Program-made: the position numbers and the translations under genes
NCBI GenBank assembly: GCA_037833965.1
Contig: AP031356.1
Span: forward strand, 26,434,501 to 26,498,500
Origin: Marchantia polymorpha subsp. ruderalis
Taxonomy: Eukaryota > Streptophyta > Marchantiopsida > Marchantiales > Marchantiaceae
Length of the DNA: 64,000 nt
Reading direction: 5' to 3'
Notes under the pieces: model-generated
Databases searched by the model: none
Told to the model about the DNA's origin: nothing
Seen by the model: the letters and a program-made list of their open reading frames with translations, nothing else
Shown here: piece after piece, positions 8,701-21,159 of the stretch
Layout: every line of letters begins with the position of its first letter
Position numbering within the stretch: position 1 is the first letter of the stretch

Positions 8701-11700
8701 GCCCCTGGAGACCCTGTAAAATCGACCTCTCAGGAAGTTTTCAGGAAAAAAATAAAATCTTGAATTTCTATCAGCCATGCGAAAAAACATGACGCAGGAA
8801 GATTACCGTTCTAGTGCGTCTTTTTAAGACTAATTCAGTTTCAGAAACTTGTACATTGACTACAGACTAAGCAGAATTTTACTCAGATTTTCATTCCTGC
8901 CACTTTCATACGTACCGAGATTTATCACAATTTTTGCTTGTACACGCTCACTGCTATCATTCATTGGCAACTCAGCTCATCGTTACGCTTTAAAGTAAGT
9001 TCATTCATAATTTTAGTTATATCAGATATTTTACTTCTCTCAATTCTGGCATTTTGTTGTTTGCTATGTATTAGGATTTTTGGTCTTGTTTGTCTGTACA
9101 AGTGGTTCACCCAGCCATCCAATATACAACTATTGGATGGCTAAGTCACCATGACCATCCAGGACATGGTCATTCAGCACAAAATGATGATTCACTCATA
9201 GTGAATCAACTCTACTGAGCCATGATGAAGTGCAGGCATCGTATTTTTAAGTTTGTCTATCCCTCTATTGAAGAGGTTCGAAATACATCTGCTCTTCCAG
9301 AATCTGTAAATGTGGAGTAATCATCTCTTCAATAATTTTTTCCTCTTGCTTAACAAGTTTTCGAATAAACCTGTCATCCTGATTTTAAGTACTCTCCAGA
9401 TCGCAAGACATATGCGATCCTTGCATTCATAATTACATACAAACGTGGGACAAATTCGGGTTCTTGAACTTGATTATCTTATACCTGATCTATATTTATA
9501 AGCAGGTTTGAAATGGTGAGGTTCTTTGTGAAGCAAATTTACAGTCGCTTTTACATGTCGCTTTTGAAATTTCTACTCAAATTGGTTTATGAAATCATTG
9601 TGAAAACACCATTCTGTCTCCTGTGAATTCCTTATGAAAAACTTCTTATTGTGTTTTAAAACATAATTTCTTTTGCTGATCTAGTAACTTAGCAGACTTA
9701 ATTGGAAAGTACCAGTGAACAATGTGAAAAGAACTTAGATACTCATATTTTCATAGAGAAGCTTACATCTTATTGTTTGAGTGAGTTATGTACTCGTGAT
9801 AATCTAGATCAAAAAATTACAACAGTTTTTCTTGCTTGTAGATTTTTCAGTTGGATTAGATTTGCAGGTTACGTATGAAATCTGTCACATTGAAATTTGC
9901 TGAAGTTCAAATGTCAGTGGAGATGTCTCTGAACCATCATAATCCTATATATTGAGTTTGACTTGATATTTGAGGGAAAATTTTGTATGCTCACGAACCC
10001 ATGATTTCTGCCTTCACCAGATATTGCTTGGAGCACGGAAAGAAGGATTGAACAGTCAGTCGGTTGAGAAAATCGATGTTATTCCGCTTAATTCTTACCA
10101 CAAGGCGATCTGTTCCTATGCCATGACAAGGAAGGGATTACGCAGATATTGCAATCAAAACAGACTAACTTTGTTCAGGTCACTTGCTTGGGCCATAAGT
10201 CTCCCGTTTTCCTTTATTGATGATTAGAATTTCTATCGGAAGTGATGTAGTTTAGGCTTAAGTAGAACACCTGAACTAAAGTATTTGACCAGAATTGAAT
10301 CCAAATGGCTCCTTTCATTCGGTTCTTTCTCCAAAGTGGGAGCAAAACTTTTACTCGACATAATTCAAGCACATCGAGAAAATGTATGTAATTTTCCAAA
10401 CAAGAAACAAAATACTCCAACCGCTGTTCACAACTTCACAAAAGATCACTCTAGTGATCGGAGATCTGCATCAAGTTGTGACTGCTCAAATGAGTCTGAT
10501 GCAGTATACTTGCTCCATTTTTTACTCTCAGAGACATTACGAATTACAAGACTGCTTATATAAACGACCTCTAATTCTTAGCATACTCTTTTAGCTATAA
10601 TATCTATATTTCCAAATTGAAAACGAGAATCTGTAAACACGCCATAATGGTAGATTTTTCATTTCTAAGGTGGTGAATCCCGAAGTTCCATGCTTGATTC
10701 TTATTGGTTCAAGTATAGGTGCATCAATCCATATCTATAGCCTCAGCTATTAAGCATAATTTTTTCAAAACCTCTGTCATAAGATAAGCCTTTAAAGGTT
10801 TTAGTAAGGAATGGTAGAGATGCTCGACCGTTTGTCAGCTTGCATCAAGTAATATTAAATTGGTAGACAGAATGTTGGTGGGCTTTTTGTAGCCTCATCA
10901 GTTTTGAAGGATAATAATCCAGCTATTCTGAGCGATAGACGGTTTAGCTTCTCAACATAGCGTGTGAATGCTGTAATAATCTGGAGAACAATCTGGTCAG
11001 AGCCAATATACCCAATTAACTTCTATAAACATTCTAAAGTGAGGTTCAATGAACACACCAATTGAGCAACACTAGATTGAAAGAGTCCACTGATTTTTGT
11101 TGTAAAGTCACTCTCATTGGGATCAGATATTTCAACAGATGCCTGTGTGGCATAAAGAAACAACTGGTTAATGACTCTTCGCGCTCGTGCAGGTTTTCAC
11201 CAAGAATCATTTAAGAAGAGACAAAGAGTCTTTACATCTTCAGGGACGCACAATTTTACAGCATCACTCTGCATCTACATCATATCTACACAAGTCTCAT
11301 TTCCATTCCAAAGTCAACCGAATGTTTCTTGACGGGGGCAATAAATATCTGTAGCACATTGACAGATCACAAACAGCTACCCGATGTAAGTAGGACATTT
11401 CAGTATCAATTATCGAAAACTAATTTACAGTTAAAACTGTAACGTTAATAAAGAACACATTGCTGGCAGGAAGAGGCTTTATCTGACCACAAAGGCTTTT
11501 GGATGATTCGTCATTAAGTCCTGGCGAAGGATTTTTCATGCAAAAAACACAACAAGAGCAGCTGTTTTATTCTTCAAATAAAAATATATCAGTATTTCAG
11601 GAATATGTAGAGTGTCATATGTATAAATATTCCAGTATACTTTTGGTCCTATGATATATATATATATAGACAGTTGTTTCTTACCGTACGTATTACATGG

Positions 11701-14700
11701 ATCCATTTGTCTCGACATGTTTATGCTCGAGAACAATGTGTTGTGTTAATAGCCACACTGAGTAGCTGAATATCGCGCTGAGCTTTACAGACAGTACGGT
11801 ATGCCATCTGCAATGGAACCACATTACATGGAAATCCTAGAAGCATGTCTAGGTTCCCACAGCACGATAGATTCATTTACACTCGCGTTCACTTAAACAG
11901 TCGCAGTTAGTTTGTCTAGATCTGATTTTAGAAGAGTTCATTGGCAGCAGACTGGAATGCACCAACAGTATGTTGTCACCAGCCATTCTCAACCAGCATA
12001 CTGTTTCCCCGATTTGGCGCATGTAGCTGCGGTCAGATTCTCCTAGCTTGAGTACCTAGTATAACCATATACACGGGTCCTTTAGCGTCACCGTCAAGAT
12101 ATGGATACCTATTGACCGGTCCGATATAATGGGTTATATTCGGCTTTGAGTTCGAGCGGAGTACGATTAAATACAGTAGATTCTTCCAGGCAGTTGTTGA
12201 TTATCACTAGCAGGTACGAGAACAAAACTGAATTCCTCCTTCGAATTATGTCAGAAAGCAAGAATACTCACTTCATTAGCTGCCCCTCTCGATTCTCATC
12301 TGCAATTGAGCTCTGCTATGATATCGACGAAAAAGTCTGCAAGAGACTGTATCATTGCGAATCTATCATAAGGTGAAACCTGAATTAGGTTGATGCACTG
12401 CAAAGCAACATTTATAGCATCTTGCAGCATGTAGAGGATCAGTTACTTCACACCTGGTCCACTTATGTTTGAATCTTACTGGCTGTCCGGTTGAGTAGGA
12501 ACTGTCTAACATGTCGGTCAAGGACAATATTCCACTCAACTGGACTGCATGTTCGTGGAACGTAAGCTGGAACTTTGCATCTCCATGATCGGCATCCTCG
12601 ATCCAAATCTTTCCTCGTAATGCAATCATATTCCCTGACCTTTTCACTGACTCACAGTCTCAGCTGCTCAAAGATCGTAAGCGCGAGAGTTGTTTCACAA
12701 AATTGATTTTGAAGTAGTTTGAAGTCCATTGTCCATTGCATATCAGGACCTTATACTGCCAACAAACTCAGTCATTGTCGATGTTCAAACAAAGAAAGAT
12801 TTTATTCTGACCTTTCCAAATATGTTCGCAGCTCACTATGCACACGTCAGGATTCATCTTCCTTGAGAAAATACCGATTCGCTAGAGGGTGATCATGCAT
12901 CTAATTGACTGTAAATGCTATTGAAGACATTTGCCAACCTGCGTAGACACCAAGATATGAGAATTCAAGAATAAAACTTCGTGAGCTGACTGGTTGGGAA
13001 TAGACTGACTCAAAGGACGTCGATACTTGACATCCACCAAAACTTGGCCTTAGATTCGATGTTCATTGATGGGATTACTTGCAGACGCTTATGCCCTCCA
13101 CTGAGCTCGTAACCCCTGATTATCTTAGATTAGAGCATGCATGCAGCTGAGCCGAGACAGAGAAAGTCAACAAGGTGTTAGGGACTGTGAGACGATTCCA
13201 ATCCCTTAAATCTCCTGCGATACATTGGGGATTTAAACGATGAGTGGTTAGTAATCGCAGCCATCCTCAAGGCTAGCTAGCCCTCATGGCATATTACATT
13301 AAACGAATCAGTCACTTCAGGTGAAAGTACTGACTAAATCCAAGAACTCTCTCTCGGGCAAATTATTTACAAATAAGCACTTTCCGTGGACCTCACGCTG
13401 TCAGCTGAAAATCAGTCTACTGGGGTATTTGCAGGGCCTATGTGAATGAAACTGTAAAAATCAAAATCTTTGTCGAGAGAGAAAAAGTGAAAGAAGGAAG
13501 GAAGGAATGTCGATACTTTCTCTCGATCTGATTTGCAAACGAAACTAGAGATCCACAAGTACTTGAACAGAAGAATTCAGGCGGGTGATAGAGCTCGGGA
13601 TAGGATTCAGTTCTACAGTCCGTCCTGCTTAGGACGTCATGCCGTCCCGGTGAATAAAGTTGGCGTATCATGGTCATGACCAGATTCACACAAGCTGGAG
13701 ATGGAATGCCGTGCGAGCCTGTGTTTCTGCCATAACAGTGCAGATCTACAAAGGTCTTGCGTCAAAACTAACAGCAAACTGCAAAGATAAATTTGGAAAG
13801 AAATTGTGACTTCTACCAGCTACACACCTCGACTAGATCGGGACGAGAAGAGTTGGATTCCATGATCTACACTAGCAAGCGGTGGTCTGGTGAAGAGAGT
13901 AACTTTCTACTGTCCCCCTTGCGTACCCAAATCCGAGGGGACTCTAGCTAGAACTCTTGGACTTGGTCTGCACTTTCACCTGGATTGAATAATTCGTCGA
14001 TAAAAAGTCACCTGTACTCAGAGATCTCAAAAGCGCAGTCTGAATCCATCTCTTCGGCTGGAATCCGATCACTTTATACGGTTATACTTGTAAGCGATCA
14101 TGAGTCGAAGATTCCCAACTGTTTCATGGAGATGCACTAGAGGCGTTAGAGCTCACTTCTCTCCCGACTATTCTCCTGATAGTGACTATGAGTTATGGCA
14201 CGATCATCTAAAGCTAAAGCCAACTTGACCGAGTGAGCTGGCCCTGAAGACGGACCGGAAGAGTGGAACCTTGCCGTCATATGCCCTTAGGTCAGGCGAG
14301 GCCATATATTGAGCTTCACTATTCCACAAGACATTCCTGAGGTTTTGAGCTGTTGCGCATTACCTTGGTGAATAAAGCGAGTGACCTCCGAACAGTCATG
14401 GGCATCGCGCCGCAGTGTAGGAAATAGCACCGGAAGAATGGTCGAATGTGTCATGCCCGCCTATGCGGTGTCCATGAGATCAAGGCATGGAACATCATTC
14501 TGACGATCACGAGGCAAGCATTACGATCTGGTGATTGTCGTTTCCTGTTCTGTCTTGTTATGAAGTTTATCAACAATCGAACTTTGCGTCTGCAGTACGA
14601 CCAGGTAAAACCTATGCCCTCCATGCCAATTAGGTAGACCTAAAACTGATTGCACTCTAATGAACAGACGAGCAATGAGTTCCGTTGTGTGGCATGGCAC

Positions 14701-17030
14701 GTTAGGTGGGGTTTTGCGTCTCGATATTCAGTATGGAAACTTTGAACCACAGTGTACTGCGTGAAGTCAAGCAAGAAGATAATTTCTCTGGTACTCGTGC
14801 AGCCCTGAATTTGTGTGCTCGCGCTTACAACAGACGCGCACAGCTGCCATTCTCATGCCTGGGCGCAAGAGTCCAGCAGTGCTTTTGTTTTTCACCGCCA
14901 GGAACAGTTCTCTAATTCTCCTTCAACCCCAACATCTTCGTTCCAAGCAGGACTTTGACTTGAGATACTTTGACTTTCTGATCTTCTTTCCCGCAGGAAT
15001 TCCATTCAATCCCACTGTTAGGTAGCCCAGTTCCGGCAGTAAACGTTGTGTTCCACAAGGTTAATATAAAGAATCATGCCTGGCATGTCACGGCAGCTGG
15101 GTGCAGCTTTTCGGAACTGGAGAAGCCAGCTAAGACAGCATTCCAGTATTCCCGGTCTCACATCATTTCCCAAATCTAAACTTCTCTCTGAAGCATACTT
15201 GCACCAGTCGTCGTTCGAGTTCCTCCGACAGTGCTTGCAGTAACAACAACTCTTTTCTCGCTTCAAAAGGCTAAAGTTACTGTGTTCAGTGCTTACTTGC
15301 ACACGTCAGTTTATCTTCAAACTGGCCTTTGAGCTCTTTCATGTACAGTTTACTTGCTTCAGGTTGATGTACAAATTAGCGGAGTCCACATACTTACTTG
15401 TAGAGCCACTTTTAGCTCAAGTTCAATCACGTCTTTATTTCCCATTTTTTTCATTGCTTCAACACGCCAGATCTATATTCAGCCTTCAGTGTCCACCTTG
15501 AATGCCAAACCTCATCCAGTCCTGATAAACAAGCGCCAGGAAATCCCTCTGTGAAGTCGGTAGATGCGAATGAACGAATTTTCTAGTGTAGATGTCGATC
15601 GAGAATTTGTAGCCAGTTAGTTACCTCTGGATAATTCCAATCAAACATATCACTTGAAGTGGCAAATTAGATATCTGTGGGACCTCAATATAACAAAACT
15701 AACCCTTTTCTGATCAGTGAGGGTGCGAACACGGTTTGGGATGGAAAATGAACTCGATCACGCTTACATCTTCTAGGTTCGAAACATGATGCTTACTTAC
15801 GTTTCCAAACAGTCGTACTTGTTCTCAATTTAACCTACCGTATTTCTCTCACGACAATTTACAGTTATATCATCGAAATATCAAAGTCAGACTTGGGTTT
15901 AATTCAGCTAGTTCAGAAGATGCGTTGATTTGTACATCTGCCTACTGGAGATCAGAGTGTGTTTGTATCCCGAATTTGATGTATTCATGAATGATGGACC
16001 ACGTTTAAATATATGCAGGCAAGTTGCTGTCATGAGAGCATGACTTCACAATCATGTTTCTCCTGAATTCCACACCTTTGTTCCCGCACTGTTGCTAGCT
16101 GAGAATCAAAAGACTCGAATGATACCGTTCTCAGTTTAAGGCTTTTACGATCCTAAACGCCGACGAGCTTCCGATAATTCCGCAAGCTAGTCGGCGAGTT
16201 AACGGAATGTTCAGATCATTATCTGCAGCAAACTTGGACATCAACAAGGCAAGTTGCTGGACATGGAAAACTGTTTTCACGACTTCCACAGATCCACAAT
16301 ATGAATGAATGTTTGAATCAGTCATCTTTTTCCTGAAGAAACGGTGTCCCCTCTTACTTAGTTTGGTACAGCCCAAACGAGTTACCAAGGCTCGCCTCGT
16401 CCTATTCATAACAGCAAGATATTCCCCAGCAAGCTCTGACTATCCATGGGCCTGCAGTAAGTGGCCCAGAAGGAGAGGGACCAAATGGGCAAACGTCGTT
16501 GTCAGCCTCTGGACTGGATATTCCAGAAGTCCAGGATTTGTATCATAATAGAGCAATAGTAGAGCTGCTTTGTGGTCTCAGGGACGCGACATCTGGAAGA
16601 CAACGTGACTCTGAGAACACTTGCAGGCATCTATCGACAGACAGCCCGTCCGCGCCTGCGCTGTGCAGCCGCTGCACGCGTGATGAAGCTTGCTGGCAAT
16701 TATAGAGGGCAAAGCAGCAGCTGATCGCGTGGGCAGACGCGTCCATACTCATGTCGTTAGCCCATGAACATCCCCGGGTCCGTCTCCTCTCGCTCCTGCG
16801 TAATGAGGGGCCAGCAGAACTTGCGCCGGCCTTCGATTCGCGCTCAACGAATACCTGCGCTCTCACTGCATGCCACAATCTCATGATCGTGTAGCAACCA
16901 GGCCAGCCTACAAATCATCCGGACACCACAACTGCTTTTTCTGTCGCTTCCCTCGTAACAAGTCCATATCTCTGAATTAGAGAGCACCCTCAAATATACC
17001 AGAACGAATGACAAGATCCCATCAAGACCT
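8701..17030. other. Long intergenic stretch with no supported gene
   Basis: Apart from the hairpin chain at 9113-9208 I see nothing I can name. Base composition becomes more balanced from about 11700, and short frames occur on both strands, the longest being the 113-codon minus frame 16543-16884. None has a recognisable domain or a partner exon. A short GA-rich run lies at 13478-13507 and an AT dinucleotide run near 11655-11669. Non-coding RNA or intron-split exons cannot be excluded. Confidence 0.35.
9113..9208. repeat. Chain of three perfect hairpins
   Basis: Three inverted repeats follow each other. AGCCATCCAATA (9113-9124) pairs with TATTGGATGGCT (9131-9142), with a 6-base loop. ATGACCAT (9151-9158) pairs with ATGGTCAT (9166-9173), with a 7-base loop. 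TGATTCACT (9188-9196) pairs with AGTGAATCA (9200-9208), with a 3-base loop. All stems are perfect. Nothing else in the neighbourhood suggests a gene. Confidence 0.8.
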
Positions 17031-17035
17031 AACCT

Positions 17036-17062
17036 GTCCTAAGTCCAATAGGGACTTAGGAC
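17036..17062. repeat. Perfect 11-bp inverted repeat at a composition boundary
   Basis: GTCCTAAGTCC (17036-17046) and GGACTTAGGAC (17052-17062) are separated by five bases. It stands where the balanced DNA to the left changes into the AT-rich repeat graveyard to the right. It could be the edge of an old inserted element, but no matching far end was found. Confidence 0.6.
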
Positions 17063-18535
17063 TTAATTGTCTTGCGTTTGATAGATACCCTTTATCTTGG
17101 TCAAACATTCTATAAACAACACAATTGATATCCTGTACATTACAGTAGTTAACTCTTTCTATATATAGTAATAAAAGAATTATCTATAATAATACATGCA
17201 ATAAAAACAGAAATGATAAATTTAAATATTCTGAAATTTTACGCTCTAATTCACTTTTGAAATGACGTGGATTACGTGTCTATATTACTTTAGGTTAGAT
17301 CATGAATTTTTCATACCCCTTTTATTTGAAGGTCATGATTATGTAGTTCTACTCATCGTAGTTTATAAGTACGTCTACTGGAGTGATCATTTCTTATGCA
17401 ACTGTCACATGTTCTAATCTCTTTCAAATAAGAATCTTGTACTCTTGGATCAAAGATCAAAGATTAATTTTCCTGTACTCTATTTGATATAAAAAAACTA
17501 ATTTTCTAAATATATGAAGTATTCAGGCTCACGTAACGTAAAAAACACAAATACCTATTAGCATCATGCATAACTAGACTGTCAATTTTTCACATACAAC
17601 TAGCTCAAAGAGTACTCTCCGGTAGTCCAGTGTTGTGCTTGATCTTCATAGCTCTTTGATCTTCTTGGATCAATCATCATGTCTCTGGGTTATTTTATGC
17701 ATGGCGCGAACAATCTCCGTATATCTTTCCTGCAAGAGATTTCAATTGTATACATACATAAGGACTAGTTCTTCTAATTCTTAAAAATATGGATACGATA
17801 GTAGGTTTATGTCTCGATGGATCTATAGACTTGGATGGAACTATAAACTAGACTCAGCTTCATAAGGGTCAGGCTCTTCTCCCATCGTTCAATAAAGGAA
17901 CTGTGTTAGGGTTCTTTGCCTATATTCAATTAGTATTGGGCACACCGTATTGCGGATGAGGTACAGCCTGGGCTATTGAGTAATGAATTCTTGCCATTGC
18001 ATTCCACTCGTATGCAATCTCAAACTTCCATACTTTGCTAGAGTCATCCATTACAAGCGGACATACATATGGATCAAAGAATGAAGAGATATATAATTCG
18101 TACTCCTAATCAACATGTAATTGTCCTTTCAATCTTTGCACATGCTCAGAAGCCTTTTTTTCTCAATTTATCAATGTCTTGCTTATGGCGCGCAAAGATT
18201 TCTTTCTAATTTATTGGTGACCTACCTTACATCAATGATTTGATCACTCAATTTTTATGCAGCGTTGCATAAGTCATCAGCTGTGGTGTAAAAATATAAA
18301 TTAATGTATTCATGTTCTGCTTTTGAAAAATATCCTAGATAATGTCAATCTAATATCCACTCATATTTTATTTTACTCAAGAATAAAATCACTTAATGGA
18401 TCAATTCCAAACCGCTTATAGACATTCATCTCATCTAAATCATAGACATTGTCATCAATCTTATAATTTTGCTCCAAGCATTTTGCCAAAGCATCGCATC
18501 TGAAAAGTCTAGTAGTTCTATCTATTGCATCAAAT

Positions 18536-18774
18536 TCTCCTTTCAATGTCTTTCACTCATATACTATTGAACAAGACTTATCTTAATATCATGCCAAAAA
18601 GTACACTACAAGCAATATTGTTAAACTCTTTATGTATTTTTCATCCAATCAAACTCTCTTTTCAATTTTTTTCACTCATAGAGTTTAAAAAAAATAAAAA
18701 TTTAATGTCATGCCAAAAAGTACATTTGAAGCAATATTGTCAAATTATCACGTTGATTTTGTGATTAACAAGCA
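18536..18774. repeat. Tandem duplication, 119-bp period
   Basis: The stretch from TTTCACTCAT near 18551 to CAAGCAATATTGT near 18620 recurs 119 bp further on (TTCACTCATA at 18671, ATGCCAAAAAG at 18710). The two copies share TCATGCCAAAAAGTACA and AAGCAATATTGT and have diverged elsewhere. It lies at the edge of the copia fossil. Confidence 0.7.
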
Positions 18775-19173
18775 ACATACATGTTATCTGATTGTGATGT
18801 GCTCCAATATTTTCAAATTTTTCAATGGATTTTATCATTTTTTCATAGTGAATATTGATTTCATTGTAACAATTGACACAATATAATTATGTAATGCTGA
18901 ACTCTTTGAGAATTTTTTTTAATATAAACTTAAATGAAAGGTTATATTAATTAGCTAACTTTAAATTTGCATTAGCTTTAGGATTTTTTATATTCATTAT
19001 AAAATAGCGAGGTCTAGTTTTTCTTGAACATTATTTTAGGCTTTTCAATGATTTTTCATGTTCTCATAGAAGTAGCCTAGCAAAAACAAATCCTGTATAT
19101 GTTGGCGTCATATCAACGTGTAGTATTTTTGTTTGTTTCAATTTTGTGAATTTTTAATTCTTGATTTTAAAAT

Positions 19174-19185
19174 TGACATCAGAGC
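19174..19185 (+). other. Possible copia primer-binding site (tRNA-iMet type)
   Basis: TGACATCAGAGC resembles the standard Ty1/copia site TGGTATCAGAGC with two differences. It would belong to a + strand element lying against the minus-strand pol fossil. No LTR start could be fixed upstream, so this may be chance. Confidence 0.25.
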
Positions 19186-21159
19186 TGTAAGATTATGGAT
19201 CCGTGTTTACAAATTTGAGATTACTTGAAATTACAATCAGCACAAGGCGAGGTGAAAATTTGCCAAAATGAACAAATGATTCACATCCATTTAAATAAGT
19301 ATATTGAAGTATTAACATAATATGATTGAAAATCACATTATTCAACTTTTTTATGGATATACACTTTGTGAATTTTTCTTATACTTTCATGAAGATCTTG
19401 CTATTAACTGCTTGAAAATTTGTTTCATTCCATAAAATGATTTTTGCAATCTACAAATCAACTTTTCTTGACATTTTTTCTCAAGTGCAACTAGTTGTCT
19501 CATTTGAATTTTCTTTTCTAGAATTTCATCAAGTAGTGATGTAACTACATCTATTTAATACATAACTGGACTATGTATTGCAACAAATGCACATACTAGC
19601 CAAATTGTAACAAACCTTTGTTATAAATGATAATTTTGTTATAGTCCACATCTTTCTCTTGTGTGCAATCTTGAACCATCAACCTTGTTTTGAAGAGACT
19701 CTTCTGATCATCTGCCAGATTATCCTTCAGATTAAATAATTATTTGAAATCAATCAAAGTTTAAATCCTAGGTAGTTCCACGGTTTTATCATTCATCAAC
19801 GACTACATCTTATGCTTCATAGTAGCAAAACATTTAAGCTTATTGATAAAATTTTGAGCTTGTTTATACAAAAAAAATTCTATTTCTTCCAAAATTAACG
19901 CAATGTCATCATCATACTTGGTATCAATATCATAATACTCAAGAATGAATGAATGAATTCATAATCCAAGATTTACACGAGTCATATTAATTTAATTTGA
20001 TGATCTTCTAGTAAAGAATTATGGTTGTTTCCTTTTGATCATCTGATGGTGATTTCTTAGTCTCTACAACTATATTTTTCTCTTTTGATTCTTGTTATTA
20101 AGAAATTTTCTCAATATATACTATAACTTCTCCTTGTATCACATCATTCATTATATAATGATAAAACTTTTATGTGTATGAAAATTTATCCTTGTTAGTT
20201 TGAGGTGCTCAAAAATTATTTTTTCTTGCAATGATGTAAGTTCATTAAAAGAACAGATTTATTTAATTTCAGGCTAATTGCTTGCATAGTCATAATTCTT
20301 CACAACATTACGATAACCAAAAATATAACTTTTTTTTACATAAAATCTAGCTTGATCATACTTTTTTGTGTATGAAAAATTAAGCTATTGATAAGAACCA
20401 AAAAATTTCAACAAATTTATTTAGTAGTACATTTGTGATTTAATTCAAACAATATTTAAAAATTGATTGAACTTGAAGGATATTGGATTTTTCAAACACA
20501 TTTTGATAATGACAATTTTAGCCTAAAATTTCTTTCAAAAAGATTTAATTCTTGAGTATGAATTGTAAAGAAAATTAAAAAATATGTTTCTTTCTGAATT
20601 TTAAATCATTCAATTTTATTCATTATCTATACATAAGTATTTCACATTTTTTCCAATTTAAATTTCAAGTAAGGCTCTTCAACTTTTAAACGTGGTTTAT
20701 AAATTAAACTTCTGAGTGAAAAAAATGAATCCACACAAACCTTGAGTAATCATCAATAAAGTAAATATAGTAAAACTTATCAAAGAGTGAAGCTTTTGGA
20801 AAGATTTTCCAAAAGATTCCACAACAGATTTTGGAAAGATGTAACTTGTCAATACAATTTTTCTAGTTTGATGTTAGAATCAATACATTTCACACCTAGA
20901 TCATGATTTTCTATGAAGAAAAAAAACCTTTAACCAAGAAAAAAGTTTTTCTCAATATCTTCCAATGTAAGCAAAATAGGTCTCCCAAATACCAAAGATT
21001 TTAAAAATCTTCTATTTCCTTAACTAGTGCTTTTTTTCAATCCTTCAAGTGTATCAATTTCTTTCATACACCTCTATCTTAAGCTAACAATATCCTAAAG
21101 AACCCAATGTTGTCACATTTTGTCATATGACATTTTGTGAAAATACCATCCTAAGCCTA

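Larger units (their letters stand above)
18300..21150 (-). mobile_element. Fossil Ty1/copia pol region
   Basis: On the minus strand several copia pol traces lie in the right order. An integrase-core trace reads YFIDDYSRFVW (about 20784-20731). A post-integrase trace reads LKFFGSYQ (20415-20393) and then KSYIFGY (20338-20312). A reverse-transcriptase trace reads KLICRLQKSFYGMKQ (19470-19411); compare the known copia consensus VCKL.KSLYGLKQ. The element is very AT-rich and heavily broken, with many interruptions, so it is old. LTRs were not identified, and the outer limits given are approximate. Confidence 0.75.
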
